Positions 29,616 through 37,756 of a stretch of DNA of 64,000 nucleotides are shown piece by piece; position 1 is the first letter of the stretch, and every line of letters begins with the position of its first letter. The notes under the pieces were generated by a model. That model saw only the letters and a list, made by a program, of their open reading frames with translations. It ran no database searches and was not told the DNA's origin. The stretch is from Bacillus cereus. Lineage in GTDB: Bacteria; Bacillota; Bacilli; Bacillales; Bacillaceae_G. The position numbers and the translations under genes are program-made. The DNA lies in contig NZ_CP089518.1 in assembly GCF_025917685.1 (NCBI RefSeq), forward strand, positions 1,365,001 through 1,429,000. Direction: 5' to 3'.

Positions 29616-30392
29616 ATGGGGAAGGTTTATATCGTTGGAGCGGGTCCTGGCGATCCGGATTTAATCACTGTTAAAGGGTTGAAATGTATCGAGAAGGCAG
29701 ATGTTATTTTATACGACCGCCTCGTGAATAAAGAGTTGCTTTCATACGCAAAGCCTGAAGCAGATTTAATTTATTGCGGGAAACTCCCGAATTATCACAC
29801 GATGAAGCAAGAGACAATTAACACATTTCTTATTAAATATGCGAAGAAAGGAAAAGTTGTAACGAGACTAAAGGGCGGGGATCCATTTGTATTTGGAAGA
29901 GGTGGAGAAGAAGCCGAAGCGTTAGCCAAACAAAGTATCCCATTTGAAATTATTCCTGGTATTTCAGCTGGTATAGCCGCTCCTGCTTACGCTGGAATTC
30001 CAGTAACACACCGCGATGCAAGTGCAAGTTTTGCTATTGTGACAGGACATAGAAAAGAGGATGCTGAAGAGGAAGTGAAGTGGGAAAGTTTAGCGAAAGG
30101 TGTAGATACATTAGCGGTCTATATGGGGGTTAGTAATTTACCTTATATATGTGAACAACTTATAAAACATGGAAAAGATCAAAGTACACCTGCCGCTATC
30201 ATTGAGTGGGGGACCACATCTATGCAGCGTACTGTTACAGGGACGTTAGGAACAATTATAGATGTTGCTAAAAAAGAAAAAATTCAAAATCCAAGTATGA
30301 TTATTATTGGAGAAGTTGTCCGTTTTAGAGAAAAGATACATTGGTTTGAGAAACAAGTGGAAAATGCATATCCAGTAAGCGGAGTATTGTAA
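29616..30392 (+). CDS. sumT: Uroporphyrinogen-III C-methyltransferase
   Basis: 258 residues from the second of two adjacent ATGs; AGGAG lies 5 bases before it and only 2 before the first. It adds two methyl groups from SAM to uroporphyrinogen III, giving precorrin-2 for siroheme. Tetrapyrrole methylase motifs are VGAGPGDPDLITVKG, DVILYDRLV, RLKGGDPFVFGRGGEEAE and PGISAGIAAPAYAGIPVTHR. It is the first of three siroheme genes feeding the reductase upstream. Confidence 0.94.
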   Translation: MGKVYIVGAGPGDPDLITVKGLKCIEKADVILYDRLVNKELLSYAKPEADLIYCGKLPNYHTMKQETINTFLIKYAKKGKVVTRLKGGDPFVFGRGGEEAEALAKQSIPFEIIPGISAGIAAPAYAGIPVTHRDASASFAIVTGHRKEDAEEEVKWESLAKGVDTLAVYMGVSNLPYICEQLIKHGKDQSTPAAIIEWGTTSMQRTVTGTLGTIIDVAKKEKIQNPSMIIIGEVVRFREKIHWFEKQVENAYPVSGVL

Positions 30393-30393
30393 A

Positions 30394-31146
30394 ATGAAGG
30401 CTGTCTTGTATATATGTCATGGAAGCCGTTTGAAAGCAGCAAAAGAAGAAGCGGTTGCATTTATTACGTCATGTATGAACCGTGTAGAGGCAAAGATTCA
30501 AGAAGTTTGTTTTTTAGAGCTAGCGAGTCCTTCTATTGAAGAAGGATTTCGTACATGTGTGAAGCGTGGTGCTACAGAGATTGTCGCTATTCCTGTTTTT
30601 TTATTAGCGGCAGGACATGTAAAGAAAGATATTCCGCTTGAATTACGAAAGTTAAACGAGGAATATCCGGATATCAAAATAGTGTATGGTAATCCATTTG
30701 GTGTATCAGAAGTGCTTGTAAAAGCGGTATATAACGGAAGTGGCATTAAAGACTATGAAGAAGAAGTAACACTTTTGCTCGTTGCAAGAGGAAGCAGTGA
30801 TCCGGAAACTTTACAAGACATGAAGTGGATTTCTTCTTTATTTCAAAAAGAAGAGAACATTAAAGAGGTGGAAATTTGTTATTTAGCAGCTGCGGAGCCA
30901 AAGTTTGAGGAGAAGTTGAGGGAAGTTGTAGAACGAGAAGAAAAGAGTATTGTTGTACTACCTTATTTATTGTTTACAGGCTTACTTATGAAACATGTTG
31001 AGAAAGAAGTGCTTCAATATGAGTTGGAAGAGATAAAAATAAGTCCATATTTAGGGAAGAATGAAGCGTTTCGAGAGATGTTAATTCAGAAAACAGAGGG
31101 AATATTGGAGGGAGAACAATATGTATCCACTTACAGTGCGAGTTGA
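30394..31146 (+). CDS. sirB: Sirohydrochlorin ferrochelatase
   Basis: 250 residues, CbiX/SirB type with two similar halves. The first begins with the metal-site motif YICHGSRLKAAKEEA, and the second has LLLVARGSSDPETL, showing that the histidine of the N-terminal half is replaced in the C-terminal half. It inserts Fe2+ into sirohydrochlorin as the last siroheme step. It starts one base after the sumT stop and overlaps sirC by 26 bases. Confidence 0.9.
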   Translation: MKAVLYICHGSRLKAAKEEAVAFITSCMNRVEAKIQEVCFLELASPSIEEGFRTCVKRGATEIVAIPVFLLAAGHVKKDIPLELRKLNEEYPDIKIVYGNPFGVSEVLVKAVYNGSGIKDYEEEVTLLLVARGSSDPETLQDMKWISSLFQKEENIKEVEICYLAAAEPKFEEKLREVVEREEKSIVVLPYLLFTGLLMKHVEKEVLQYELEEIKISPYLGKNEAFREMLIQKTEGILEGEQYVSTYSAS

Positions 31147-31738
31147 TAAGAAACGTGTTGTTGTCATTGGTGGAGGGAAAGTAGCAGGGTTTAAAATTGT
31201 TCCCTTACTAAAACAAGGTGCGGATATAATTGTGATAAGTACAGAATTAGATGCGAATTTAGTAAAACTTGTAGAAGAAAAGCAAATTCGTTGGTATCAA
31301 AGGGAGTATGAGAAAAGTGATATCGCCGATGCTTTTTTAGTAGTTGCAGCGACTAGCGATTCGGTACTAAATGAACAAATTGCTGAAGATGCCTCGGCAA
31401 ATCAATTGGTAAATGTTATTACGAATCCGGAAAGTGGAAATGTTCATTTTCCGGCGGCAATTCATCGTGGATTGCTTAATGTAGCTGTTTCTACTGGAGG
31501 GGCTAGTCCGAAACTTGCAAAAAAAATTCGCGATGATATTGCAAATAAATATGATGAGAACTATGAATCATATCTTGATTTTTTATATGAAGTTAGAATA
31601 AAAGTGAAAGAATTACAAGTAGAGAAAAGGCAGAAAAATATATTATTGCAAGAAGTATTAAAGTCGATATATGTTCAAAATGAACAGAAAAGAGAAATTT
31701 TTTTACAAGAATTAGAGAGGGAACTTCATGTAGGATAG
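31121..31738 (+). CDS. sirC: Precorrin-2 dehydrogenase
   Basis: 205 residues. It oxidises precorrin-2 to sirohydrochlorin with NAD+. The N-terminal Rossmann motif is VVIGGGKVAGFKIVPLL; FLVVAATSDSVLNEQIAEDA and VSTGGASPKLAKKIRDD are the other CysG-N family marks. With SumT and SirB it completes siroheme synthesis as three separate proteins. Last gene of the sulfur/siroheme cluster. Confidence 0.92.
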   Translation: MYPLTVRVDKKRVVVIGGGKVAGFKIVPLLKQGADIIVISTELDANLVKLVEEKQIRWYQREYEKSDIADAFLVVAATSDSVLNEQIAEDASANQLVNVITNPESGNVHFPAAIHRGLLNVAVSTGGASPKLAKKIRDDIANKYDENYESYLDFLYEVRIKVKELQVEKRQKNILLQEVLKSIYVQNEQKREIFLQELERELHVG

Positions 31739-31752
31739 TGAGTGAATTGTGC

Positions 31753-31781
31753 TTTACAAATATAAAAATATAATTTATAAT
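31753..31781 (+). promoter_or_regulatory. Promoter of the Trp T-box transcript
   Basis: TTTACA at 31753-31758 and TATAAT at 31776-31781 with a 17-base spacer, some 25 bases ahead of the T-box leader. Confidence 0.75.
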
Positions 31782-31799
31782 CACAAGTAACTTCAATAG

Positions 31800-32079
31800 A
31801 TGAAATCGATGAGCAAGAAGAGTACGTATATTTGAGGCGTTCAGAGAGCTGGGGTAAGGTGTGAGCCCGGTACGATAAAATATACAGAATGGGCTTGCGA
31901 GAGGTATGTTGAACATTGTAGTAGGCAACCCGGGTTCCGCCGTTAAAAGGATAGAGTATCGGAATTTTTCCTGTACTTGAACAAGTGGGATTTATCAATC
32001 CAATTGAGGTGGTACCACGGTATTTACATTACATATATCGTCCTCTACATGCATATTTGCGTGTAGGGGACTTTTTTAT
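31800..32079 (+). promoter_or_regulatory. T-box leader, apparent Trp specifier
   Basis: The leader has the AGTA loop-E strand (near 31820), an AGAGAGCTGGGG apical arm, and the T-box GAGGTGGTACCACGG at 32006-32020. A terminator follows at 32040-32078. The specifier loop reads CAGAA-TGG-GC with TGG at 31890-31892, which is tryptophan. A one-base shift gives GGG (Gly), less consistent with the GAA-codon-purine-C pattern. The controlled gene is an NSS-family transporter. Confidence 0.8.
32040..32078 (+). terminator. T-box terminator ahead of the NSS transporter
   Basis: GTCCTCTACATGC pairs with GCGTGTAGGGGAC (two G-U pairs), then TTTTTTA. Confidence 0.85.
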
Positions 32080-32156
32080 TTTCTAAAGGAGGTGTGCGAG
32101 TATGAAATGAAAGTGTATAATTAGTAAAAGTTTAAATATTCAGAAAAGGAGAAATT

Positions 32157-33515
32157 ATGATGGAAGAAACACAGCAATGGACGTCGAAAATAGGCTTTGT
32201 ACTCGCAGCAGCCGGAGCCGCAGTAGGTCTTGGTGCCATATGGAAATTTCCATATGTTGCAGGTAATGGTGGGGGAGGCGCATTCTTCCTTGTATTTTTA
32301 CTATTAACTTTATTTATAGGTATGCCGCTTCTTTTAGCTGAATTTGTTATTGGACGTAGTACGCAAAAAGAGGCAGTTACAGCTTATAAGGTATTAGTAC
32401 CGAATAGTAAGTTATATCCTTGGATTGGTCGCATGGGAGTTGTTACTTGTTTTAGTGTACTATCTTTTTATAGTGTTGTAGGTGGATGGATTTTACTGTA
32501 CTTATACTATAGTGTTACAGGAAGCTTCTGGAGTGGTGTTGCTGATTATGGACAATTGTTTGGTGAAACGATTTCAAATCCAGTAAGCGCGATTGGAGCG
32601 CAATTTATCTTTATGCTTTGCACTATTTTTGTTGTAAGTAAAGGTGTAGAGAAGGGGATAGAAAAAGCAAGTAAGTATATGATGCCGCTATTATTCATTT
32701 TATTTATTGCTATCATTATTCGTGCGTTAACACTTGATGGTGCTATGGCTGGGGTAGAGTTCTTCTTAAAACCAGATTTTTCAAAGCTTACAGCAGATAC
32801 GATTTTATATGCGATGGGGCAATCTTTCTTCTCACTAACGGTAGGTGCCTCGGTAATGGTAACGTATAGTTCGTATTTAAAGAAAGAAGAGCATTTAGCT
32901 AAATCAGCGACATCTATTGTAAGTTTAACGGTATTTATTACAGTACTTGCAGGGTTAGCGATTTTCCCAGCGATTTTCGCATTAGGAGTTAAACCGACAG
33001 AAGGACCAGGGTTACTGTTTATCGTTCTTCCTGCTGTCTTTGCAAAAATTCCATTTGGGCAATTTTTCTTCATTATGTTTTTAGTTTTATTCTTCTTTGC
33101 GACTTTAACATCTGCGATTTCAATGCTTGAAATTGTAGTAGCATCTGTTGCGAAAGATAATGAGAAGAAGCGTCCATCAGCTTCGTTATTAATTGGTATT
33201 CTTATTTTTGCAGTTGGAATTCCATCAGCGTTATCGTTTGGAATTATGAGTGATGTGAAAATATTTGGTAAGACATTCTTTGATTTCGTCGATTTTTCGG
33301 TAAGTAATGTATTACTGCCACTCGGAGTACTAGCCATTTCGCTATTTGTACCAAATAAAATGAGTAAAGAGCTATTAATGAAAGAATTAGAAGTTACGGA
33401 AACGAAAGGGAAAACATTGTTTAATATTTGGTTCTTCTTGCTTAGGTATGTTATTCCGGTAACTGTAATTATCGTATTTTTAAATGCGATAGGCGTATTT
33501 AAAATGTTTGCATAA
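32157..33515 (+). CDS. Neurotransmitter:sodium symporter family transporter, probably for tryptophan
   Basis: 452 residues, about 11 to 12 membrane helices. The NSS signature of helix 1, with the unwound sodium/substrate site, is clear in AAAGAAVGLGAIWKFPYVAG followed by NGGGGAFFLVFL. Helix 6 has GQSFFSLTVGASVMVTY. It moves an amino acid into the cell with Na+. The Trp T-box leader suggests tryptophan. Either of two adjacent ATGs (32157 or 32160) could be the start; AAAAGGAG precedes both. Confidence 0.88.
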   Translation: MMEETQQWTSKIGFVLAAAGAAVGLGAIWKFPYVAGNGGGGAFFLVFLLLTLFIGMPLLLAEFVIGRSTQKEAVTAYKVLVPNSKLYPWIGRMGVVTCFSVLSFYSVVGGWILLYLYYSVTGSFWSGVADYGQLFGETISNPVSAIGAQFIFMLCTIFVVSKGVEKGIEKASKYMMPLLFILFIAIIIRALTLDGAMAGVEFFLKPDFSKLTADTILYAMGQSFFSLTVGASVMVTYSSYLKKEEHLAKSATSIVSLTVFITVLAGLAIFPAIFALGVKPTEGPGLLFIVLPAVFAKIPFGQFFFIMFLVLFFFATLTSAISMLEIVVASVAKDNEKKRPSASLLIGILIFAVGIPSALSFGIMSDVKIFGKTFFDFVDFSVSNVLLPLGVLAISLFVPNKMSKELLMKELEVTETKGKTLFNIWFFLLRYVIPVTVIIVFLNAIGVFKMFA

Positions 33516-33516
33516 T

Positions 33517-33550
33517 AAAAAGACGGAGATGTGGATTCTCCGTCTTTTTA
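33517..33550. terminator. Bidirectional terminator
   Basis: AAAAAGACGGAGA pairs with TCTCCGTCTTTTT. It lies between the converging NSS transporter gene and the small membrane gene. Confidence 0.88.
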
Positions 33551-33712
33551 TTGTGTTGTAGGTGTATTTAATAAGCGATTATATGCTTTATAAGCTGTGA
33601 CAACAGCGATAAAAGAACCAATTAAAAATAACGCTGAGCCACCGAATGTAAATAGCCGGCCAATGTATGTTTCTCTTGCTTCTTCTATTTCTTGTTGTAA
33701 TTGTGTATTCAT
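33548..33712 (-). CDS. Small single-helix membrane protein
   Basis: 54 residues from the ATG at 33712 behind GAGGTGAT; an upstream in-frame start at 33739 has no ribosome binding site. A polar N terminus (MNTQLQQEIEEARETYIGRL) is followed by one hydrophobic helix (FTFGGSALFLIGSFIAVVTA) and a short tail. I do not recognise the family. Confidence 0.65.
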   Translation of the reverse strand: MNTQLQQEIEEARETYIGRLFTFGGSALFLIGSFIAVVTAYKAYNRLLNTPTTQ

Positions 33713-33785
33713 ATTTATCACCTCGCAAAATATAGGCATTTAGTTGTAGTCTATGTGAAATGCCTACAAAGTGTGAAATGATAGT

Positions 33786-33814
33786 AAAAAAACTCGGTAT
33801 GCACCGAGTTTTTT
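33786..33814 (-). terminator. Terminator of the M23 hydrolase gene
   Basis: AAAAAAACTCGGT pairs with ACCGAGTTTTTT around a four-base loop; the stop codon lies in its arm. Confidence 0.85.
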
Positions 33815-35075
33815 ATAATCCGATATAAGGAGATGGATCAACTGCGTTTGTCTTACCGACATTCCATTCTCCTAGGTGAAGTTCAAAGTGTAAATGTTGT
33901 CCGTAGGATTGTCCAGTATTCCCCATAAATCCAAGTTGATCACCTTGTTTTACGGTCTGTCCATTAGATACAGAACGGCTACTCATATGTGCATATACAG
34001 TTGTATATGTTTTTCCGTTTATACGGTGAGATAAGTATACAACGTTTCCGTAACTAGATGATAATTCTGAACGGATAACGACGCCATCTGCAGCGGCAAT
34101 AATTGGAATCGTTCCCGAAGCTGCGATGTCAATTCCTTTATGGTTATCTAAAGAACGTGTGCCAAACCCAGAAGTTTTCGATCCGGCTGCTGGTTTAATA
34201 AATCCACCTATATTCGTATCGTGTGGTACTGGAGCAGCCTGAGCAGGTGTAGCAGCTTGTTTGCGTGCTTCTTCAGCCTTATGTGCCTCTTCAGCTTTAC
34301 GTGCTTCTTCCGCACGTTTTTCTTCTTCAATTGCTTTTTGAACAGCTTGACGCTGGTTTTCTAAAATGCCTTTTGATTCTTCTAACCCTTCAATCTCTGA
34401 ATCTACTTTTGCTACTTTCGTATGTAGATCGTTAATAAGAGCTTGTTGCTGTTGTTGGTTACTTTGCAATTCTTGCTGTTTTTGTTCTAATTTTTGCTCA
34501 GATTCTTTCAGTTGTTGCTCTTTTTTCTCAACAGCCTCTTTTTCTGTCGTCACAGCATTTTGATCACTTGTTTGCTTTTTCACAATATCTGTATCGTTAT
34601 TTAAAATTAAACTTACAGAATACATATTATCAACAAGATCGGCAATATTTGCAGAACTTGTTATTACTTCTGTAATGATACTCGTACGAGGCTTTTCTTG
34701 CATAGATTGTAGTCTTTGTTTAATAACTTCCTGTCGTGTATCTATATTCGTTTGTAATTGCTCTATATGTTTCTTTTTTTCGGTAATAACTTGCTGTGTG
34801 TTGCTAATTTCTTTTTTTGTATCGTTCAATTCAGCTTCGTTTTTATTAATAGAAGTAGTTAATTCGTCGATTTTCTTTTGTAATTCTTGGATTTCTTTTT
34901 CTATTTGTTCTTTCTCAGCTGATTTATTTTGTAAGTCATTTTGTTTGCCTTCTAATTCGGATTGAATGTCAGTTAATTTATCTTGATTTGTTTCAGCGTA
35001 CACGGGTGAAAGTAACGGGGAAGCAAAAATCGTTCCTGCTGCTAAAACACTAATCGCTGCAAATTTCTTTTTCAT
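33813..35075 (-). CDS. Secreted coiled-coil peptidoglycan hydrolase with M23 domain
   Basis: 420 residues from the ATG at 35075 after AAAGGAG; the longer frame from 35144 has no ribosome binding site. A signal peptide ends at SPVYA-ET. Residues about 30-270 are a long Gln/Glu/Lys-rich coiled coil with an Ala-Glu-rich stretch, then an M23 LytM domain with SGFGTRSLDNHKGIDIAASG (first zinc ligands) and GQHLHFELHLGEW (HxH). The layout resembles CwlO/EnvC-like enzymes or their regulators, and the zinc ligands look intact, so it may be a DL-endopeptidase or amidase. Confidence 0.88.
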   Translation of the reverse strand: MKKKFAAISVLAAGTIFASPLLSPVYAETNQDKLTDIQSELEGKQNDLQNKSAEKEQIEKEIQELQKKIDELTTSINKNEAELNDTKKEISNTQQVITEKKKHIEQLQTNIDTRQEVIKQRLQSMQEKPRTSIITEVITSSANIADLVDNMYSVSLILNNDTDIVKKQTSDQNAVTTEKEAVEKKEQQLKESEQKLEQKQQELQSNQQQQQALINDLHTKVAKVDSEIEGLEESKGILENQRQAVQKAIEEEKRAEEARKAEEAHKAEEARKQAATPAQAAPVPHDTNIGGFIKPAAGSKTSGFGTRSLDNHKGIDIAASGTIPIIAAADGVVIRSELSSSYGNVVYLSHRINGKTYTTVYAHMSSRSVSNGQTVKQGDQLGFMGNTGQSYGQHLHFELHLGEWNVGKTNAVDPSPYIGL

Positions 35076-35573
35076 TGTTGTCTGGCTCCTTTCCCTATGA
35101 ATGTTATATATCATGAGAAGAAGAGTGTCTATCGTTGTAATCATAATGTAAAGAAAATTTTATAATTTTGCTAAGTTTTGTCGGAATTTAGTATCTTTTC
35201 GTAGTGTTTGTCATAAAGTTAAAATTCTTGAATGTATAGAAAAAGATATCAATTTCTATATTTCTTTTTAAAATCATGGGAAATGATGGAGTTTTCCATA
35301 ATGAAACAGTATTTTAAAAACCTATCAATCACTAGTGAGGAATCGATTTCATGTGAGGTTTTCTGACATGGGGTTTGTTTTTGTCAAGAAAATTATTTGC
35401 ATTCGTGCAAACTTATTTTGTTGTCAGATTTTAATTTTTGATTTATGATTTTTAACAGGGACAAAATGTAGTGAATTGTCGAATAATATGTAATACTCTT
35501 AATTTCTTAGTTTTATAGATATAGATAGAATGAGGGATAGATAGAGTGACACATCGAGGGGGTTACAACAAGT
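35076..35573. other. Long intergenic region ahead of gltP
   Basis: 498 A/T-rich bases between divergent genes with no supported ORF. It contains a good rightward promoter (listed) and a weak imperfect repeat around 35285-35310 (GGAGTTTTCC). No riboswitch or terminator structure was recognised. Its length leaves room for regulator sites I cannot name. Confidence 0.4.
35421..35449 (+). promoter_or_regulatory. Sigma-A promoter of the glutamate symporter gene
   Basis: TTGTCA at 35421-35426 and TATGAT at 35444-35449 with a 17-base spacer. The leader would be about 115 bases. Confidence 0.65.
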
Positions 35574-36848
35574 ATGAAAAGAATAGGACTTGCATGGCAA
35601 ATATTAATTGGTCTTGCGCTTGGTATTGCAGTTGGGGCGATTTTCTTTGGCAATCCAGAAGTGGTGAAGTACTTACAACCAATTGGTGATATTTTCATCC
35701 GATTAATTAAGATGATTGTTGTACCGATTGTTGTAGCAAGTATTGTTGTTGGGGTTGCTGGTGTTGGCGATGTTAAGAAGTTAGGCCGACTAGGCGGAAA
35801 AACAATTATTTACTTTGAAATTATTACAACGATTGCAATTGCTGTTGGTCTATTAATAGCAAACATTTTCCAACCTGGAAAAGGCGTTGATATGGATAAG
35901 TTAACAAAAACAGATATTTCTAAATATACACATACGACAGAGCAAGTACAAAGTCATTCGTTCGCGGATACGTTTGTAAATATTGTTCCGACGAACATTA
36001 TGAAATCATTAGCTGAAGGTGATATGCTGGCTATTATCTTCTTCTCAGTATTATTTGGTTTAGGTGTAGCAGCAGTTGGTGAGCGTGGCAAACCAGTTCT
36101 ACAATTTTTCCAAGGTGTAGCAGATGCAATGTTTTATGTAACGAACCAAGTTATGAAGTTTGCACCATTTGGTGTATTTGCATTAATTGGTGTTACAGTT
36201 TCTACATTCGGATTAGCTTCATTAATTCCATTAGGGAAATTACTCATTGTAGTATATGGGGCAATGATATTCTTCGTTGTAGTCGTATTAGGACTTACAG
36301 CGAAAATCTTTGGAATAAATATTTTCCAATTCTTTAAGATTTTAAAAGACGAGCTGATCTTAGCGTATTCTACAGCAAGTTCAGAAACGGTTTTACCGAA
36401 AATTATGGAGAAAATGGAAAAGTTCGGTTGTCCGAAAGCAATTACATCTTTCGTTATTCCAACAGGTTATTCATTTAACTTAGATGGATCAACTTTATAT
36501 CAAGCGATTGCGGCAATTTTCTTAGCGCAAATGTACGGTATTGAATTATCCATTACACAACAAATTACGTTATTACTTGTATTAATGGTTACATCAAAAG
36601 GTATCGCAGGTGTACCGGGCGTATCATTCGTTGTATTATTAGCAACACTGGGTACAGTAGGTATTCCAGCTGAAGGTTTAGCGTTTATTGCAGGTATTGA
36701 CCGTATTCTTGATATGGCTCGTACAGCAGTTAACGTTGTAGGTAACTCTTTAGCGGCTGTAGTTATGTCTAAGTGGGAAGGTCAATATGACGCTGAAAAA
36801 GGACAAGCCTATTTAAAAGAGATATCTGAAAAGGGTCAAGCAGCTTAA
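35574..36848 (+). CDS. Dicarboxylate/amino acid:cation symporter (GltP/GltT family)
   Basis: 424 residues, about eight membrane helices plus two hairpin loops. The family serine-rich hairpin appears as STASSETVLPKIMEKMEKFG, followed by the PTGYSFNLDGSTLYQ motif and the second hairpin TSKGIAGVPGVSFVVLLAT. It takes up glutamate/aspartate or C4-dicarboxylates with H+ or Na+. The ATG follows GAGGGGG. It is monocistronic with its own promoter and terminator. Which paralogue (GltP or GltT) cannot be told. Confidence 0.9.
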   Translation: MKRIGLAWQILIGLALGIAVGAIFFGNPEVVKYLQPIGDIFIRLIKMIVVPIVVASIVVGVAGVGDVKKLGRLGGKTIIYFEIITTIAIAVGLLIANIFQPGKGVDMDKLTKTDISKYTHTTEQVQSHSFADTFVNIVPTNIMKSLAEGDMLAIIFFSVLFGLGVAAVGERGKPVLQFFQGVADAMFYVTNQVMKFAPFGVFALIGVTVSTFGLASLIPLGKLLIVVYGAMIFFVVVVLGLTAKIFGINIFQFFKILKDELILAYSTASSETVLPKIMEKMEKFGCPKAITSFVIPTGYSFNLDGSTLYQAIAAIFLAQMYGIELSITQQITLLLVLMVTSKGIAGVPGVSFVVLLATLGTVGIPAEGLAFIAGIDRILDMARTAVNVVGNSLAAVVMSKWEGQYDAEKGQAYLKEISEKGQAA

Positions 36849-36861
36849 TTATAATATGAAC

Positions 36862-36893
36862 AAGCTCTCACATAATATGTGGGGGCTTTTCTA
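36862..36893 (+). terminator. Terminator after the glutamate symporter gene
   Basis: AGCTCTCACAT pairs with ATGTGGGGGCT (G-U pairs), then TTTTC. Confidence 0.7.
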
Positions 36894-36916
36894 TATATAG
36901 AAGAGGAGCGGACGTA

Positions 36917-37435
36917 ATGAAACGTAAATATGGTGACGGTTCTTCGTGGAAGCGACTAATAGAGAAGGATTATAGGGTTAAGCAAGTAGAAGAGGGAATG
37001 TTAGGAATACTAGACATAAAAAAGGTGAGAGAGCCTAGTTATAAAGAGTACAATAGTAAAGAACTTTGCATTGCAGGTGATGGGTATACATGGATTCAAT
37101 ATTTTATAAACGGGAAAAACTTTGCAATTACAGCTATGTTAGACGATCAAAAAAAATTAGTGCAATATTATATCGATGTGACGAAAGAATTTAAAGTAGA
37201 CGATCGTGGTTTACCTTATTTTGATGATTTATATTTAGATGTAGTGTTATTACCGAATGGTAAAATGTATGTATTGGATGAAGATGAGCTAGAGAATGCT
37301 TATAAAAGTGGCGATGTTACAAAAGAAGAGTATGAGTTAGCTTGGTACACTACGAAATGTATCATAGCTACAATAAAAAAGAGTGAATTTTATTGGATTT
37401 CAATATTGGAAGAAGAAATCAAAAAGTTAAAATGA
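36917..37435 (+). CDS. DUF402 family protein (YgaC-like nucleotide phosphatase candidate)
   Basis: 172 residues. The pattern GDGYTWIQYFINGKNFAITAM, then YYIDVTKEF and FDDLYLDVVLLPNGKMYVLDEDEL, is that of the DUF402 fold, with acidic residues near 100-130 that bind metal in characterised nucleoside di/triphosphatases of this family. RBS GAGGAGCGG. The exact substrate cannot be read from sequence. It stands alone after the symporter's terminator. Confidence 0.82.
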   Translation: MKRKYGDGSSWKRLIEKDYRVKQVEEGMLGILDIKKVREPSYKEYNSKELCIAGDGYTWIQYFINGKNFAITAMLDDQKKLVQYYIDVTKEFKVDDRGLPYFDDLYLDVVLLPNGKMYVLDEDELENAYKSGDVTKEEYELAWYTTKCIIATIKKSEFYWISILEEEIKKLK

Positions 37436-37488
37436 TTGTTGTATTCAAATTTTTGTATAATTACCAAAAAAATCTATACAAAAAATAA

Positions 37489-37517
37489 TTGACTTTTGTT
37501 TTGTAAGCGAGTAAAGT
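37489..37517 (+). promoter_or_regulatory. Promoter of the S-box/metT transcript
   Basis: TTGACT at 37489-37494 and TAAAGT at 37512-37517 with 17 bases between. Confidence 0.55.
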
Positions 37518-37554
37518 TAGGGAAGAAATTATTATTAAAAAATAAATATGAAAC

Positions 37555-37665
37555 CTTCTTATAAAGAGAGGCGGAGGGACTGGCCCTACGATGCCTCGGC
37601 AGCGGACTCGATTTTAGAGTGCTGTGCCAAATCCAGCAAGCATGTGCTTGAAAGATGAGAAGAGC
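37555..37665 (+). promoter_or_regulatory. SAM riboswitch (S box) ahead of metT
   Basis: The core is complete: CTTATAAAGAGAGGCGGAGG, GACTGGCCC, CCTCGGCAGCGG, GTGCTGTGCCAAATCCAGCA and GAAAGATGAGAAG. The terminator at 37683-37714 follows, then an NhaC-family carrier. It is a second, clearly diverged copy of the class seen at 24788-24900. Confidence 0.92.
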
Positions 37666-37682
37666 GTTTCTTATAGATGTAT

Positions 37683-37714
37683 AAGACCTCTTCTCGTTGG
37701 AAGAGGTCTTTTGT
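37683..37714 (+). terminator. S-box terminator ahead of metT
   Basis: AAGACCTCTTC pairs with GAAGAGGTCTT around six bases, then TTTG. Confidence 0.8.
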
Positions 37715-37756
37715 TATTCATTAGAAAAAAGGTTGAAACTAGGGAGAGATGGTACT

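Noticed and set aside
32546..33337. 263-codon antisense ORF within the NSS transporter gene
   Set aside because: A shadow of a membrane-protein gene; no ribosome binding site and no recognisable domain.
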